From positions 15,566 to 79,565 of the forward strand of contig CAYLVY010000003.1 of assembly GCA_964387205.1 (NCBI GenBank): a stretch of 64,000 nt of DNA, in the 5' to 3' direction. The translations under genes and the position numbers were made by a program. This document shows positions 44,290 to 53,504 of the stretch, in pieces. The notes beneath the pieces were generated by a model. The model saw only the letters and a list, made by a program, of their open reading frames with translations. It was not told the origin of the DNA and searched no databases. How positions within the stretch are numbered: position 1 is the first letter of the stretch; each line of letters begins with the position of its first letter. This stretch comes from CAIVAT01 sp964387205. Its GTDB lineage: Bacteria > Bacteroidota > Bacteroidia > Bacteroidales > FEN-979.

Positions 44290-46272
44290 GTGGACTTTCT
44301 CTGGTTGCTCGCACCGGTAATTCTGACCTTGTTCATCCTGCTTTTATCCGACAGGTGGAGGTATTATTATACCCTGGGATTTCACCTGACCTTTGCCGCA
44401 TATTCCACCTGGCTTGCCGTTCCGGTACTGACAGGTATGATAACGGCCGCCCATCTGGTTTTCACGGGAAGTCCTGAAGGGACGCCGATATTCACACTGG
44501 ACCCTCTGAGCGCTTTTTTTATCCTGCTGACCAATTTCACCATTCTCACCGGGCTTCTTTTTGCTCGGGGGTACCTGGCCCCTTACCGCAGCCGGAAAGG
44601 CGAAACCCCCATGGCGCTCCATCTGTTCGCCTATACCTGGCTCTATCTGTCGATGCTCGCTGTGCTGACCCTCCGGGAAGGCAGTGCCTTTCTGATCGCC
44701 TGGGAGTTGATGGGGCTCTCCTCTTTCCTGCTTATCTTATTTGAAGGAGAGGTGCGAACCACCCTGAAAACGGCCGTCAACTACCTGATCCAGATGCATA
44801 TCGGCTTGGTTCTTATCCTTGTGGGATTTCTTATGGCAGAAAATACCACAGGACTTTTCGGGTTTGACGGCATTGCCCTTTACTTCACCACCAATCCCAA
44901 CCTGCCCCTGTTTTTGATCCTCTTTGCCGGATTTGCTTTCAAAGCCGGTTTTATTCCTTTTCATACGTGGCTCCCCCTGGCACACCCGGCAGCCCCTTCC
45001 CACGTATCCGGGGTGATGTCGGGTGTGATGATCAAAATGGGGATCTTCGGGATCTACCGCCTGCTGATATCCCTTGAATCGCAGCAAACAGTCATCGGCA
45101 TCATCCTCCTCACCATCGCTGCCGTCACCGGTCTTTACGGCATTTTACAAGCTTCTGCGCAACAGGACCTGAAAAAGATGCTGGCCTGTTCCACCATCGA
45201 AAATGTCGGTATTATCGGGATGGGCATGGGGGTCGGGACCATCGGTCTCGGTACCGGCAATCTCCCCGTGACCATCCTTGGTTTCGGCGGCAGCCTGCTG
45301 CATACCCTTAACCACTCGTTTTTCAAATCCCTGTTATTCTACGGTGCCGGTGCCGTTTATCATGCCACCCACACCCGCAACATGGACCTGATGGGAGGGC
45401 TGATCAAACATATGCCCCGGACCGCCACCCTGTTTCTGACAGGATCTGCCGCCATTTGCGCCCTGCCGCCCCTCAACGGCTTTGTCTCCGAAGTGCTCAT
45501 CTATTATGGCCTTTTCGCCGGCCTTCAATCCGGATCTTTTTATATCACGCTTCTGATGATGCTGGGCATCATCGCCCTCGCACTGATCGGCGGACTATCC
45601 ATTTTCAGCTTTACCCGCACCTTCGGGACCGTTTTTCTGGGGTCGCCGCGAAGTGTTTATTCAGACGGGACCGTGCGTGACTACCCCGGGATGGTACTCC
45701 CCATGTCCCTCATCCTGATCCCCATATTGTTGATCGGTCTGGCCCCCGTTTGGTTCATTCCCTGGATCATGCCATATACCGGCAACCTGCTGGGCATTGA
45801 TGCCGCATCGGTTGCAGTTCCCCTGGGGGAAGCCCTCACCCGCATCAGCCTGATCGGGGGAGTACTTGTATTAATGATCATCGCCATTCTGCTGCTCAGA
45901 AAAAGGGCAGGAATACAAAGAAAAACAGAAGAAGGCCCCGTTTGGGGATGCGGATACACCGCTCCGGGCCCACGACAACAGTACACCGCATCCTCCTTTG
46001 CGGCAAATATAACCGAACTCGCGCACCCCATCCTGCGCCCTTCCGATGAATTCACACCCGTGCAGGAAGAGGAGATTTTCCCCACCCCGCGCGCCTTCAA
46101 AAGAAAAACCCGGGATATTATCGACTCCCTGCTTACTGCCATGGCCGTTTTTGGCAATAAGGCCTTGCGCAACGCAGCCCGGCTCCAGACCGGAAATATC
46201 CAGCACTATATACTCTATGCCTTCATTTTCATGCTCTTTCTTTTCACCCTTTTAGCATTGAACCTGATATGA
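44290..46272 (+). CDS. Hydrogenase-4 component B-like antiporter subunit (HyfB/NuoL-type)
   Basis: 660 residues, ~16 membrane helices, homologous to NuoL/Mrp antiporter proteins. Conserved features are FTLDPLSAFF, the helix AWELMGLSSFLLILFEGE with the coupling Glu, and KAGFIPFHTWLPLAHPAAPS (in parts) with the Lys of the proton channel, then VSGVMSGVMIKMGIFGIY. A C-terminal extension (~560-630) with an amphipathic stretch and a final helix is typical of HyfB. Starts at GTG very near the predicted transcription start. First gene of a six-gene set encoding an energy-coupling complex; proton or Na+ translocation is expected. Confidence 0.93.
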   Translation: MDFLWLLAPVILTLFILLLSDRWRYYYTLGFHLTFAAYSTWLAVPVLTGMITAAHLVFTGSPEGTPIFTLDPLSAFFILLTNFTILTGLLFARGYLAPYRSRKGETPMALHLFAYTWLYLSMLAVLTLREGSAFLIAWELMGLSSFLLILFEGEVRTTLKTAVNYLIQMHIGLVLILVGFLMAENTTGLFGFDGIALYFTTNPNLPLFLILFAGFAFKAGFIPFHTWLPLAHPAAPSHVSGVMSGVMIKMGIFGIYRLLISLESQQTVIGIILLTIAAVTGLYGILQASAQQDLKKMLACSTIENVGIIGMGMGVGTIGLGTGNLPVTILGFGGSLLHTLNHSFFKSLLFYGAGAVYHATHTRNMDLMGGLIKHMPRTATLFLTGSAAICALPPLNGFVSEVLIYYGLFAGLQSGSFYITLLMMLGIIALALIGGLSIFSFTRTFGTVFLGSPRSVYSDGTVRDYPGMVLPMSLILIPILLIGLAPVWFIPWIMPYTGNLLGIDAASVAVPLGEALTRISLIGGVLVLMIIAILLLRKRAGIQRKTEEGPVWGCGYTAPGPRQQYTASSFAANITELAHPILRPSDEFTPVQEEEIFPTPRAFKRKTRDIIDSLLTAMAVFGNKALRNAARLQTGNIQHYILYAFIFMLFLFTLLALNLI

Positions 46273-47258
46273 CCGGAACCTTGCTCGCCCTGATTACCGC
46301 TGTTTTTTTCCCGGGAGTGATCCTGCGGGTGAAAAGCCTGGCCAGCGGCAGGAAAGGCCCGGGAATTTTACAACCATGGAAAAATATCCTGCTGCTGCTG
46401 AGAAAAGGAAGTGTGATCAGTCCCGTCACCAGTTATGTTTTTCGCCTTGCCCCCGTCATCTGGCTATCCACCGTAGCTACGGCGCTGCTGCTGCTGCCCT
46501 TCCCGGGGATCTCATCCCCTTTTGGCTTTGAGGGCGATTTCGTCCTGATGGCTTACCTGCTCGCCCTTGGAAAATTTCTGTTTATTCTCGGCGCCCTCGA
46601 TACAGGCAGTAGTTTTGAAGGCATGGGGGCAAATCGGGAAGCACTGTATTCGATGCTGGCCGAACCCGCCTTCTTCATCCTGTTCGGCACAATGGCCCTG
46701 CTGACAGGCCATACCTCCATGCAGTCGATCTTCGAATCATTCCGTTTCGCCGGCCATAGTTCTTATATCATAGGATTCATCGCCGTTTACCTGCTGATGC
46801 AGATCGCCATGGTCGAGAACAGCCGTATGCCTGTCGATGACCCCAAAACACACCTTGAACTGACCATGGTACACGAAGTCATGATCCTCGACCACAGTGG
46901 GTTCGACCTGGCGCTGATCCATATCGGTACGCACCTGAAATTCGCGCTCTACGGGATGCTGATCGCCAACTTCCTGATCCCGGCCGAAGGGGTGACCATC
47001 ATCCGCAACGCCGGGATGAACATCACCGGCGCCACCAGCGGTATTGTAAACCCGGGAACTACCGGCTGGATCATACTCTCTCAGATCCTGGCTTTCCTGA
47101 CCATTCAGGTGATCTTCGCCTCCATGATCGGCTTTGCCGAATCGTTCCGCGCCCGGAAAAAGATGTCCCGCAACCCGCAGTTTATCGTCACACTTGCCTC
47201 TGTTGCCCTGGTTGCTTTCGTTCTGGTTGTATTGATGACCTTTAACATGATCGGATAA
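46269..47258 (+). CDS. Hydrogenase-4 component C-like subunit (HyfC/NuoH-type)
   Basis: 329 residues, about eight helices. Family hallmarks: GRKGPGILQPWKNILLLLRK (~26-45), equivalent to the NuoH loop at the quinone/hydrogenase interface, and NSRMPVDDPKTHLELTMVHE (~180-200) with the conserved acidic residues, followed by HSGFDLALIHIG. It overlaps HyfB by 4 bases. Connects the peripheral arm (large and small subunits) to the antiporter subunits. Confidence 0.93.
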   Translation: MTGTLLALITAVFFPGVILRVKSLASGRKGPGILQPWKNILLLLRKGSVISPVTSYVFRLAPVIWLSTVATALLLLPFPGISSPFGFEGDFVLMAYLLALGKFLFILGALDTGSSFEGMGANREALYSMLAEPAFFILFGTMALLTGHTSMQSIFESFRFAGHSSYIIGFIAVYLLMQIAMVENSRMPVDDPKTHLELTMVHEVMILDHSGFDLALIHIGTHLKFALYGMLIANFLIPAEGVTIIRNAGMNITGATSGIVNPGTTGWIILSQILAFLTIQVIFASMIGFAESFRARKKMSRNPQFIVTLASVALVAFVLVVLMTFNMIG

Positions 47259-47259
47259 T

Positions 47260-47877
47260 ATGGAAGTGCTGCTGATCATCACATTCGCCGTAACACTGAT
47301 CTACCTCAGCATGACCGAGCGCTTCCCTATCTATGCCGGATTGATCGGGTTTCAGGGAGTCCTCCTTTTTGCACTTTCATTTCTCGAACTGGATACCATT
47401 ACCCCCGGAACTTTATTGTTTGTTGCATCTGAGACACTGGTTTTCAAGGTTTTAATCGTACCGTGGCTGCTGTTCCGGATCATCCGGAAAACCGGAGAAA
47501 CCCGTGTCCATGAAAAAGCGCTGCCGGGATTTTATTCGCTGCTCTTTATATCCCTTGGGCTGCTGCTGAGCATCGTCATCAGTTATTCGATGAAAAGTTC
47601 CCCATCAAACATGATCTATTTCATCGTAGCCCTGTTTGCCGTCTTTACAGGTATGTTCATGATCATTTCACACCGTAAGATATTCTCCCACCTCGTCGGA
47701 TTCCTCGTGATCGAAAATGCGGTACTCCTCCTGTCGATGGCCATCGGAAGCGAAATGCCCATGCTGATCAACGTAGGAATTTTGCTCGATATCTTTGTCA
47801 GTGTGCTGATCCTGGGAATATTCGTAATGAGACTGAAACAACATGCCAGCGACCTGACCCTGCTGAAGGATGACTGA
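47260..47877 (+). CDS. Hydrogenase-4 component E-like subunit (HyfE/NuoK-type)
   Basis: 205 residues with six hydrophobic segments. The second half (FIVALFAVFTGMFMIISHRK, FLVIENAVLLLSMAI) corresponds to NuoK, including a membrane-embedded Glu in the VIENAV helix. One base separates it from HyfC. Part of the membrane arm. Confidence 0.88.
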   Translation: MEVLLIITFAVTLIYLSMTERFPIYAGLIGFQGVLLFALSFLELDTITPGTLLFVASETLVFKVLIVPWLLFRIIRKTGETRVHEKALPGFYSLLFISLGLLLSIVISYSMKSSPSNMIYFIVALFAVFTGMFMIISHRKIFSHLVGFLVIENAVLLLSMAIGSEMPMLINVGILLDIFVSVLILGIFVMRLKQHASDLTLLKDD

Positions 47878-49327
47878 AGACCTGAAGACCATGAGCAACG
47901 ATTTGATTCTGATCGGATTTTTCATTGTATCGGTGACATCCGCCGCCCTGGCGGGATTGATCCGATCCAAACCATGGGTCCGTGCGATTACCATTCTTTT
48001 CACCCTTTGCCATATCGCCTTTACACTTTTCGGATGGTATCACCTGGAGGAGACATTCCTCTCCTATTTCACTTTCGACCCGCTGGGAATGTTGCTGTTG
48101 TCCATTCTTTCCATACTGACGGTCACCACCGTCTATCATGGCTTTCTTTATGTCAGGGATGATACTCCTGCCAACTATTCGGTGTATCACGCTGCGCTGA
48201 TCGCCCTCGTAACAGCCATGTCGGGGGCCTATCTTGCCAATGGGATGACTACCGTGTGGATATTTGTGGAAGCAACCACCCTGGCCGTCGCCGCCCTGAT
48301 CTATCACGACCGTACATCCTATGCCCTCGAAGCAACCTGGAAATATATCTTTGTCTGCTCGGTTGGCATCGCCCTGGCCTATCTGGGTATTCTCTTCCTG
48401 GGATTTACCGTGCAGGATTCCAGGCTATTGCACCTCTCGTTTACCAGCATCAGCGAAATAGCCCGGCTGGCCAACCCGCTCTACCTTAAAATCGCCTTTA
48501 TATTCGTGCTCACCGGTTATAGTACCAAAATGGGACTTTTTCCCATGCATACCGTTACAGTAGATGCCCATACCGTATCGCCTCCGCCCATCAGTGCTTT
48601 TATTTCCACTACCCTGATGAATGTCGGCTTCCTGGCCATTTTCCGTATCTATTCCCTGTTCTCGGCCACCTCCGCCCTCCCTTTCATGAACAACGTATTG
48701 CTGATCTCCGGCTCCCTCTCCCTGCTGGTTGCCACAGGCTACATGCTTAAAGCCAGACACAATAAACGGATGCTTGCTTACTCCAGCCTGGAAAATATGG
48801 GTATAGTGGCCATCGCCCTCGGGGTGGGAGGAATCGGATATTATGCCGCCATCCTCCACATTATCCTGCACTCATTTACCAAAGCGGGCCTCTTTTACCA
48901 GATCGGACAATCCTACAAAGTGATGGGGTCCTACCAACTTGAAAAATCGGGACATTACATGGCACTCTATCCGGCCGGCGCCATCGCAATGCTGTTCGGT
49001 TTTGTCTGCATCACGGCAATTCCCCCTTCCGGAATGTTCATCTCCGAACTGCTTCTCTTCAAAGCCCTGGCCGGCGCAGGGAAATGGTGGCTCCTGGCCT
49101 TTATATTGCTGCTGCTGACCTTTGTGATCTATGCCCTCATCACCCGTGCATTGCATATCCTCTTTTCCGCTCCGCGTGAAAAACCACTCCACGAACCACA
49201 GAGTGTCAACCCGTGGCAAACGGTTACCCAATACCTTCTTTTCGGAATGGTGGCCGCCATCTGCTTCTTTCAGCCTCCTGCGCTTCACCGCCTCATCGAA
49301 TCAGTCATCCAAACCCTGGTACCATGA
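47870..49327 (+). CDS. Hydrogenase-4 component F-like antiporter subunit (HyfF/NuoN-type)
   Basis: 485 residues, second NuoL/M/N-type antiporter protein of the set. FTFDPLGMLLLSILS, WIFVEATTLAVAALIYHD with the coupling Glu, STKMGLFPMHTVTVDAHTVS with the channel Lys, and NKRMLAYSSLENMGIVAIAL are conserved. It overlaps HyfE by 8 bases; a second ATG seven codons on is an alternative start. Overlaps the large subunit gene by 4 bases. Confidence 0.91.
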   Translation: MTEDLKTMSNDLILIGFFIVSVTSAALAGLIRSKPWVRAITILFTLCHIAFTLFGWYHLEETFLSYFTFDPLGMLLLSILSILTVTTVYHGFLYVRDDTPANYSVYHAALIALVTAMSGAYLANGMTTVWIFVEATTLAVAALIYHDRTSYALEATWKYIFVCSVGIALAYLGILFLGFTVQDSRLLHLSFTSISEIARLANPLYLKIAFIFVLTGYSTKMGLFPMHTVTVDAHTVSPPPISAFISTTLMNVGFLAIFRIYSLFSATSALPFMNNVLLISGSLSLLVATGYMLKARHNKRMLAYSSLENMGIVAIALGVGGIGYYAAILHIILHSFTKAGLFYQIGQSYKVMGSYQLEKSGHYMALYPAGAIAMLFGFVCITAIPPSGMFISELLLFKALAGAGKWWLLAFILLLLTFVIYALITRALHILFSAPREKPLHEPQSVNPWQTVTQYLLFGMVAAICFFQPPALHRLIESVIQTLVP

Positions 49328-50847
49328 CAGAAGCGGCACACTACACAGAAATTCTGACCAATCCCGGTACTGTACCGCTGGCAGATATTCCCGTCCTCCC
49401 CTATGACGATTTCTGCGACTTCGCCGATCTGCTCATGCGGGAAGAGGGTACCCATTGCCTGACATACTTCGTTTTACATGAACCGGGCCATTTCCGCTTT
49501 ATTTGCTGTATGGCGGCAGATGAAAATCATGCCGTGGTGCTCTTCTCCCACCTTCAGCCCGATGACCCGATCCCCGTACTGCCCTCCCTCACAGCCCGTC
49601 ATTGCCAGTTTCACGGATTCGAAAGGGAGATCCATGAAAAATTCGGGATTGGTTTTACCGGCCATCCATGGCTCAAACCAATCCGGTGGCCTTTCGACCG
49701 TGCCGGTATCATCCCTGACATGAACAATTATCCTTTCTGGAAATGCACGGGTGAAGAGCTGCACGAAGTCGGTGTGGGTCCTGTTCATGCCGGGATCATT
49801 GAACCGGGCCACTTCAGGTTTACCTGTTCCGGAGAACTGGTCCACCACCTCGAGATACACCTTGGGTACCAGCACCGCGGGGTGGAATCCCTCTTCAGCA
49901 GGTTTCCGAAAGTGATCCAACAAGCAGTTCTTTCGGAAAGTATTGCCGGTGATACCGCCATTGGTCATGCCCTTGCCTATGCCGGTATCGCCGAAGCCCT
50001 TGGGAAGATCAGGGTACCGGATGAACTGCAGTTGCAAAGGGCTGTTGCACTCGAACTGGAACGGATCGCCATTCATATCGGAGACACCGCCGCCCTATGC
50101 AATGATGTCGCCTACCAGTTGGGACAAGTGGTGTGTGAAGCGCTCCGCACCATCGTCATTAACACCACTCAGTTATGGTGCGGGAACCGGTTCGGTAAAG
50201 GAATGGTACGACCGGGAGGAAGCCATTATCCGCTGACCGGTTCCCTTGCCAGTGCCATACTGGAAAACCTGGAGGATGTCATCTCTCGGTATGAACAGAT
50301 GACCGAACGGATATTTTCCCTTCCGAGTGTGCTGGGACGGTTTGAAGGAACCGGAAAAATTACCACGATGCAGGCCTCCCTGGCCGGCGCTGTGGGTATG
50401 GCTGCACGCAGTGCGGGCATGTACCGGGATATCCGCTGGTCGCATCCTTACGGTGCTTACCGTCAGTTTTCTTCGGAACCGGTGATTTTGCCCGGAGGGG
50501 ATGTCCACGCGCGGGCTCTCCTGCGACAATTGGAAGCCGGTAACTCTTCCCGGCTGATCAAAACCATGCTGGGCTCACGAAATCCAAACGAAACCATCCC
50601 GGAACCCTGTTCCGGTATCTCTTTGCAACCTTCTACGCTGGCCATTTCCATGACGGAAGGATGGCGGGGAGAGATCTGTCACGCTGCTGTTACGGATGAA
50701 GCGGGACGGCTGAAACTATACAAGATAAAGGATCCGTCGTTCCACAACTGGCTGGCCCTGGCACTGGCCGTACGCCATCAGGAAATCTCTGATTTCCCGT
50801 TGTGCAATAAAAGTTTCAACCTCAGTTATTGCGGAAACGACTTATGA
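49324..50847 (+). CDS. Hydrogenase large subunit-like protein without NiFe ligands (NuoC/D, HycE-type)
   Basis: 507 residues: N-terminal NuoC-like ~30 kDa domain (~1-125, ending HGFEREIHEKFGI), then the NuoD/HycE domain (~155-507: VGPVHAGIIEPGHFRF, HLGYQHRGVESLF). In true hydrogenases two CxxC motifs hold the NiFe centre: RVCGIC and DPCxSC. Here the first reads ESIAGDTAIGHA (~204) and the second SFNLSYCGNDL at the C-terminus, so all four cysteines are gone from their places. It therefore cannot bind NiFe in the known way. It fits the Ehr class (hydrogenase-related complexes, intermediate between group 4 hydrogenases and complex I). Start at the ATGA overlap with HyfF. Confidence 0.9.
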   Translation: MTEAAHYTEILTNPGTVPLADIPVLPYDDFCDFADLLMREEGTHCLTYFVLHEPGHFRFICCMAADENHAVVLFSHLQPDDPIPVLPSLTARHCQFHGFEREIHEKFGIGFTGHPWLKPIRWPFDRAGIIPDMNNYPFWKCTGEELHEVGVGPVHAGIIEPGHFRFTCSGELVHHLEIHLGYQHRGVESLFSRFPKVIQQAVLSESIAGDTAIGHALAYAGIAEALGKIRVPDELQLQRAVALELERIAIHIGDTAALCNDVAYQLGQVVCEALRTIVINTTQLWCGNRFGKGMVRPGGSHYPLTGSLASAILENLEDVISRYEQMTERIFSLPSVLGRFEGTGKITTMQASLAGAVGMAARSAGMYRDIRWSHPYGAYRQFSSEPVILPGGDVHARALLRQLEAGNSSRLIKTMLGSRNPNETIPEPCSGISLQPSTLAISMTEGWRGEICHAAVTDEAGRLKLYKIKDPSFHNWLALALAVRHQEISDFPLCNKSFNLSYCGNDL

Positions 50848-51611
50848 TGAAAGAATTTTCCATATGGCGACGGCACGGGAAACAATTCGTCCCTGATTTG
50901 CGCAATGCTGTCCTTCCCGATATTTTCCGCGGTCGTCCCGTAATCGCAGCCGACATTTCAGGGGAGGAGGCAAAAGCTGCAGCAGAATGCTGCCCGGTGG
51001 ACGCTATCCGCACAAATCCATGCACCCTCGACCTGGGCCGGTGTGTTTTTTGCAGGGAATGTACCTTTCTCAGTGGCGAAAAAATAAAATTCACGCGCGA
51101 TTTCCGGATGGCCACCAATAACCGCAACGATCTGATCATCAGACAGGGAGAAGACAAACCGATACGGATCGACGATGCGAAGGTAAGAAAAGAGGTCGGA
51201 ACACTCTTTCGTCACGCACTCAAATTAAGACAGGTTTCAGCCGGCGGCGACAATTCGGCCGAGATGGAGCTCAATGCAGCCGGCAATGTCAATTTCGACA
51301 TGGGAAGATATGGAATCGAATTTGTAGCCTCCCCCCGCCATGCCGATGGTGTGGTGATCACCGGGCCTGTCTCCGCCAACATGTCAGAAGCGCTTGAAAT
51401 CTGCTACCATTCCATTCCCATGCCCCGGATCATCATTCTTGCCGGTAGTGATGCCATCGGAGGAGGCCTTTTCCAGGAAAGCCCCGCCATAAACCGGCAA
51501 TTTTTATCGCAATATCCTGTAGATCTTTTTGTTCCCGGAAATCCTCCTCACCCTCTCACTTTCATAAACGGGATACTGGACCTCACACGCGGATCACTTT
51601 TTCCCAAGTAA
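50844..51611 (+). CDS. Hydrogenase small subunit-like protein with ferredoxin-type N-terminus, lacking N2 ligands (NuoB/HycG-type)
   Basis: 255 residues from the ATG overlapping the large subunit by 4 bases (a TTG at 50829 is less likely). The N-terminal part (~45-75) has Cys 49, 50, 60, 67, 70 and 73 in ECCPVDAI and CVFCREC, enough for one 4Fe-4S cluster. The C-terminal domain (~125-250) aligns with HycG/NuoB through GRYGIEFVASPRHADGVVIT, but each N2-cluster ligand is replaced: GGCNGCEIE is here GGDNSAEME, GAC is GSD, PGCPP is PGNPP (residues Asp136, Ala139, Asp203, Asn233). So the fold is kept while the cluster is not. Last gene of the set. Confidence 0.88.
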   Translation: MMKEFSIWRRHGKQFVPDLRNAVLPDIFRGRPVIAADISGEEAKAAAECCPVDAIRTNPCTLDLGRCVFCRECTFLSGEKIKFTRDFRMATNNRNDLIIRQGEDKPIRIDDAKVRKEVGTLFRHALKLRQVSAGGDNSAEMELNAAGNVNFDMGRYGIEFVASPRHADGVVITGPVSANMSEALEICYHSIPMPRIIILAGSDAIGGGLFQESPAINRQFLSQYPVDLFVPGNPPHPLTFINGILDLTRGSLFPK

Positions 51612-53489
51612 AAGATAATGCCTCCAGTCGAACACCAGGCGAAATCCCCCGTACCAGATGCTTTTCACCGGCGGGAAAGGATCCCCTTCGTCCAGAATAA
51701 CTTTTCGTTTACCCGGGATATCCAACCCTGCGTGCAACTGCAGTTTCATGTTGGCCCCCTGCCTGGCACCATAAATGCGTAAAAAACGGTATTCGACAAC
51801 TGGAAACTCCAATTGCGTCGAATACATGGTGATCAGGGTTTGTTCATCCTGCACCCCTTTCTTTCCCAGGATCATATGATCAGGGCCCTCGCCGGTGCCA
51901 TACATGCAAACTCCGACCTCGCGGCCAAGGATAAACTGAAACCTCCCGATGGGTGTGGTAATGCCCGACTGCCATGGAAGTAACCCCCCGTTCCCGGCGG
52001 TAACGATCATTTTATTGAGGGTGGCAGGAGATGACAACAGCAGGACAGGGGCGGCCACGAGCAGATCGCCGGGAAGAAGGAAGAAAGGCAGTCTTAACCT
52101 CATATACCAGGCATCACGGCCGGGAATGGCAGTCATATAGGACCCAAACTGCTTCAGCTCCGGATCATCTTCGATGGAGATCGAACTGGAACTTTCAAGC
52201 CTCCAGCCCAGGTCCAGAAAGGCCAGTCCATCACCTGATTCGTTGACCACTCCGTCCATTCCAAGCCCGACACGCAGCGCCATTTCCAGACCCGGGATCA
52301 CTCCGGTTGATCTTTGCCTTGTCCCGAAACCGCCGTCATGAAAATGAACATGCAAAGCCGGGGCGATGCCGATAAAGGGACCCAGTTCGGCATTGATGCG
52401 CGGAAGGGCACCCAGTCCGGTAGCCAGCCCCGGAGCAGGAGTGCCTGCAAGCACCTGGTTGCATCGGTAATCGATGGCCGGACTGACGAGGCGATAGATA
52501 TGAACCTTGGCAAGACTGACATTAAGGGTATCCGGCATCATAACGTCTACATCCTCCACGACATCTTCCTTCAGGTCATTTCCGGCAGCGGCGTCCAGCA
52601 CCTGGGTTAGGCTGATCAGCACCGCATCAGCGGCTTCATCAATATCCTGAGGCCGGATATAGGCATCGCCGGTGAGGATGATCTTCCGGCCATTCCAGGT
52701 CGTCACCTGCAGGCCGGCTTCATTGTAATAATCGTGAGTCCCCTTGCGCTGGGAAGCGTCACCCCATATTCCGGCCACATGACCGGCGGCAAAATTATCC
52801 TCCAGGAAATGAAGGGCAAAAGCCTCATCGGCCAGCATGCTCAGGGCGATACTGCTTCGTTGCTCCGGGGTCAGACCGGGAGAAGCCAGGCGCTTTGCTT
52901 TGATCAACGCGCTGTTATGGAACCAGGTATAAATACCTACGATGTTCAGGGGGGCGCCGGGTTTGCAACAGGAATCAAAGTAGGCAGCGGCACCAATATC
53001 TACATTGGGTAATGCCATCAGAAAATGGCCGAAATTATTGCCGGCCCGGGCAATATAATCGGGATCGGCACGCAGCAGCCGGATATCGGAATCCCTCAGA
53101 CGATTGATCCGCTCACTCTCATTGCGGGCAGTGGCGATGCCCTCGCCAAGCTGGGCGCCGATCGAGGCCACTTTCATGATCCATTCCGAATGGAGAATGA
53201 TCCGGAGCATGTCGTCGGGTGATGCCGAATGGTCACCGCCAATAGCCGGCCAGGTGACAAAATCAAGTTGTTCCGGATGTAATCCCTGTTGGTCTTCCAT
53301 CACTCCGGGAAACAATCTGGCCTCATGGCCCTTTCGCGCTGCAGTCCATAGTGCATCCAGCAGCGCTCTGTGTTGCGGGTCAAGCCTTTCGACAGCAGTC
53401 CGGGTGATATCCCGGTGCTCGGGAAATACCCATGCATATCCATTCCAGCCGGCCAGCAGGAACGTCAGGATAAATAGAAACTTTTTCAT
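51594..53489 (-). CDS. Secreted zinc phospholipase C/S1-P1 nuclease-like protein with C-terminal barrel-like half
   Basis: 631 residues. Signal peptide ~1-19 (ending GYA) would leave Trp20 as the new N-terminus, as in zinc phospholipases C and S1/P1 nucleases where the terminal Trp binds zinc. Further candidate ligands follow in the expected order: His25, Asp86/His87, His155, His191, then HFLEDNFAAGH (His227, Asp231, His237; the H-x3-D-x5-H motif), His252 and Glu257. Residues ~330-631 are unlike that family and alternate like outer-membrane strands (GVCMYGTGEGPDHMILGKKG, WYGGFRLVFDWRHYLLL). Overlaps the convergent small subunit gene by 18 bases. Follows the haem c lipoprotein by 15 bases. Substrate unknown. 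Confidence 0.65.
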   Translation of the reverse strand: MKKFLFILTFLLAGWNGYAWVFPEHRDITRTAVERLDPQHRALLDALWTAARKGHEARLFPGVMEDQQGLHPEQLDFVTWPAIGGDHSASPDDMLRIILHSEWIMKVASIGAQLGEGIATARNESERINRLRDSDIRLLRADPDYIARAGNNFGHFLMALPNVDIGAAAYFDSCCKPGAPLNIVGIYTWFHNSALIKAKRLASPGLTPEQRSSIALSMLADEAFALHFLEDNFAAGHVAGIWGDASQRKGTHDYYNEAGLQVTTWNGRKIILTGDAYIRPQDIDEAADAVLISLTQVLDAAAGNDLKEDVVEDVDVMMPDTLNVSLAKVHIYRLVSPAIDYRCNQVLAGTPAPGLATGLGALPRINAELGPFIGIAPALHVHFHDGGFGTRQRSTGVIPGLEMALRVGLGMDGVVNESGDGLAFLDLGWRLESSSSISIEDDPELKQFGSYMTAIPGRDAWYMRLRLPFFLLPGDLLVAAPVLLLSSPATLNKMIVTAGNGGLLPWQSGITTPIGRFQFILGREVGVCMYGTGEGPDHMILGKKGVQDEQTLITMYSTQLEFPVVEYRFLRIYGARQGANMKLQLHAGLDIPGKRKVILDEGDPFPPVKSIWYGGFRLVFDWRHYLLLGKK

Positions 53490-53504
53490 GGCCTTCAGGA
53501 TCAG

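Noticed and set aside
49324..51611. Functional [NiFe] hydrogenase
   Set aside because: All four cysteines that hold the NiFe centre are absent in the large subunit and the small subunit lacks the N2 ligands; no maturation genes (hyp) are present.
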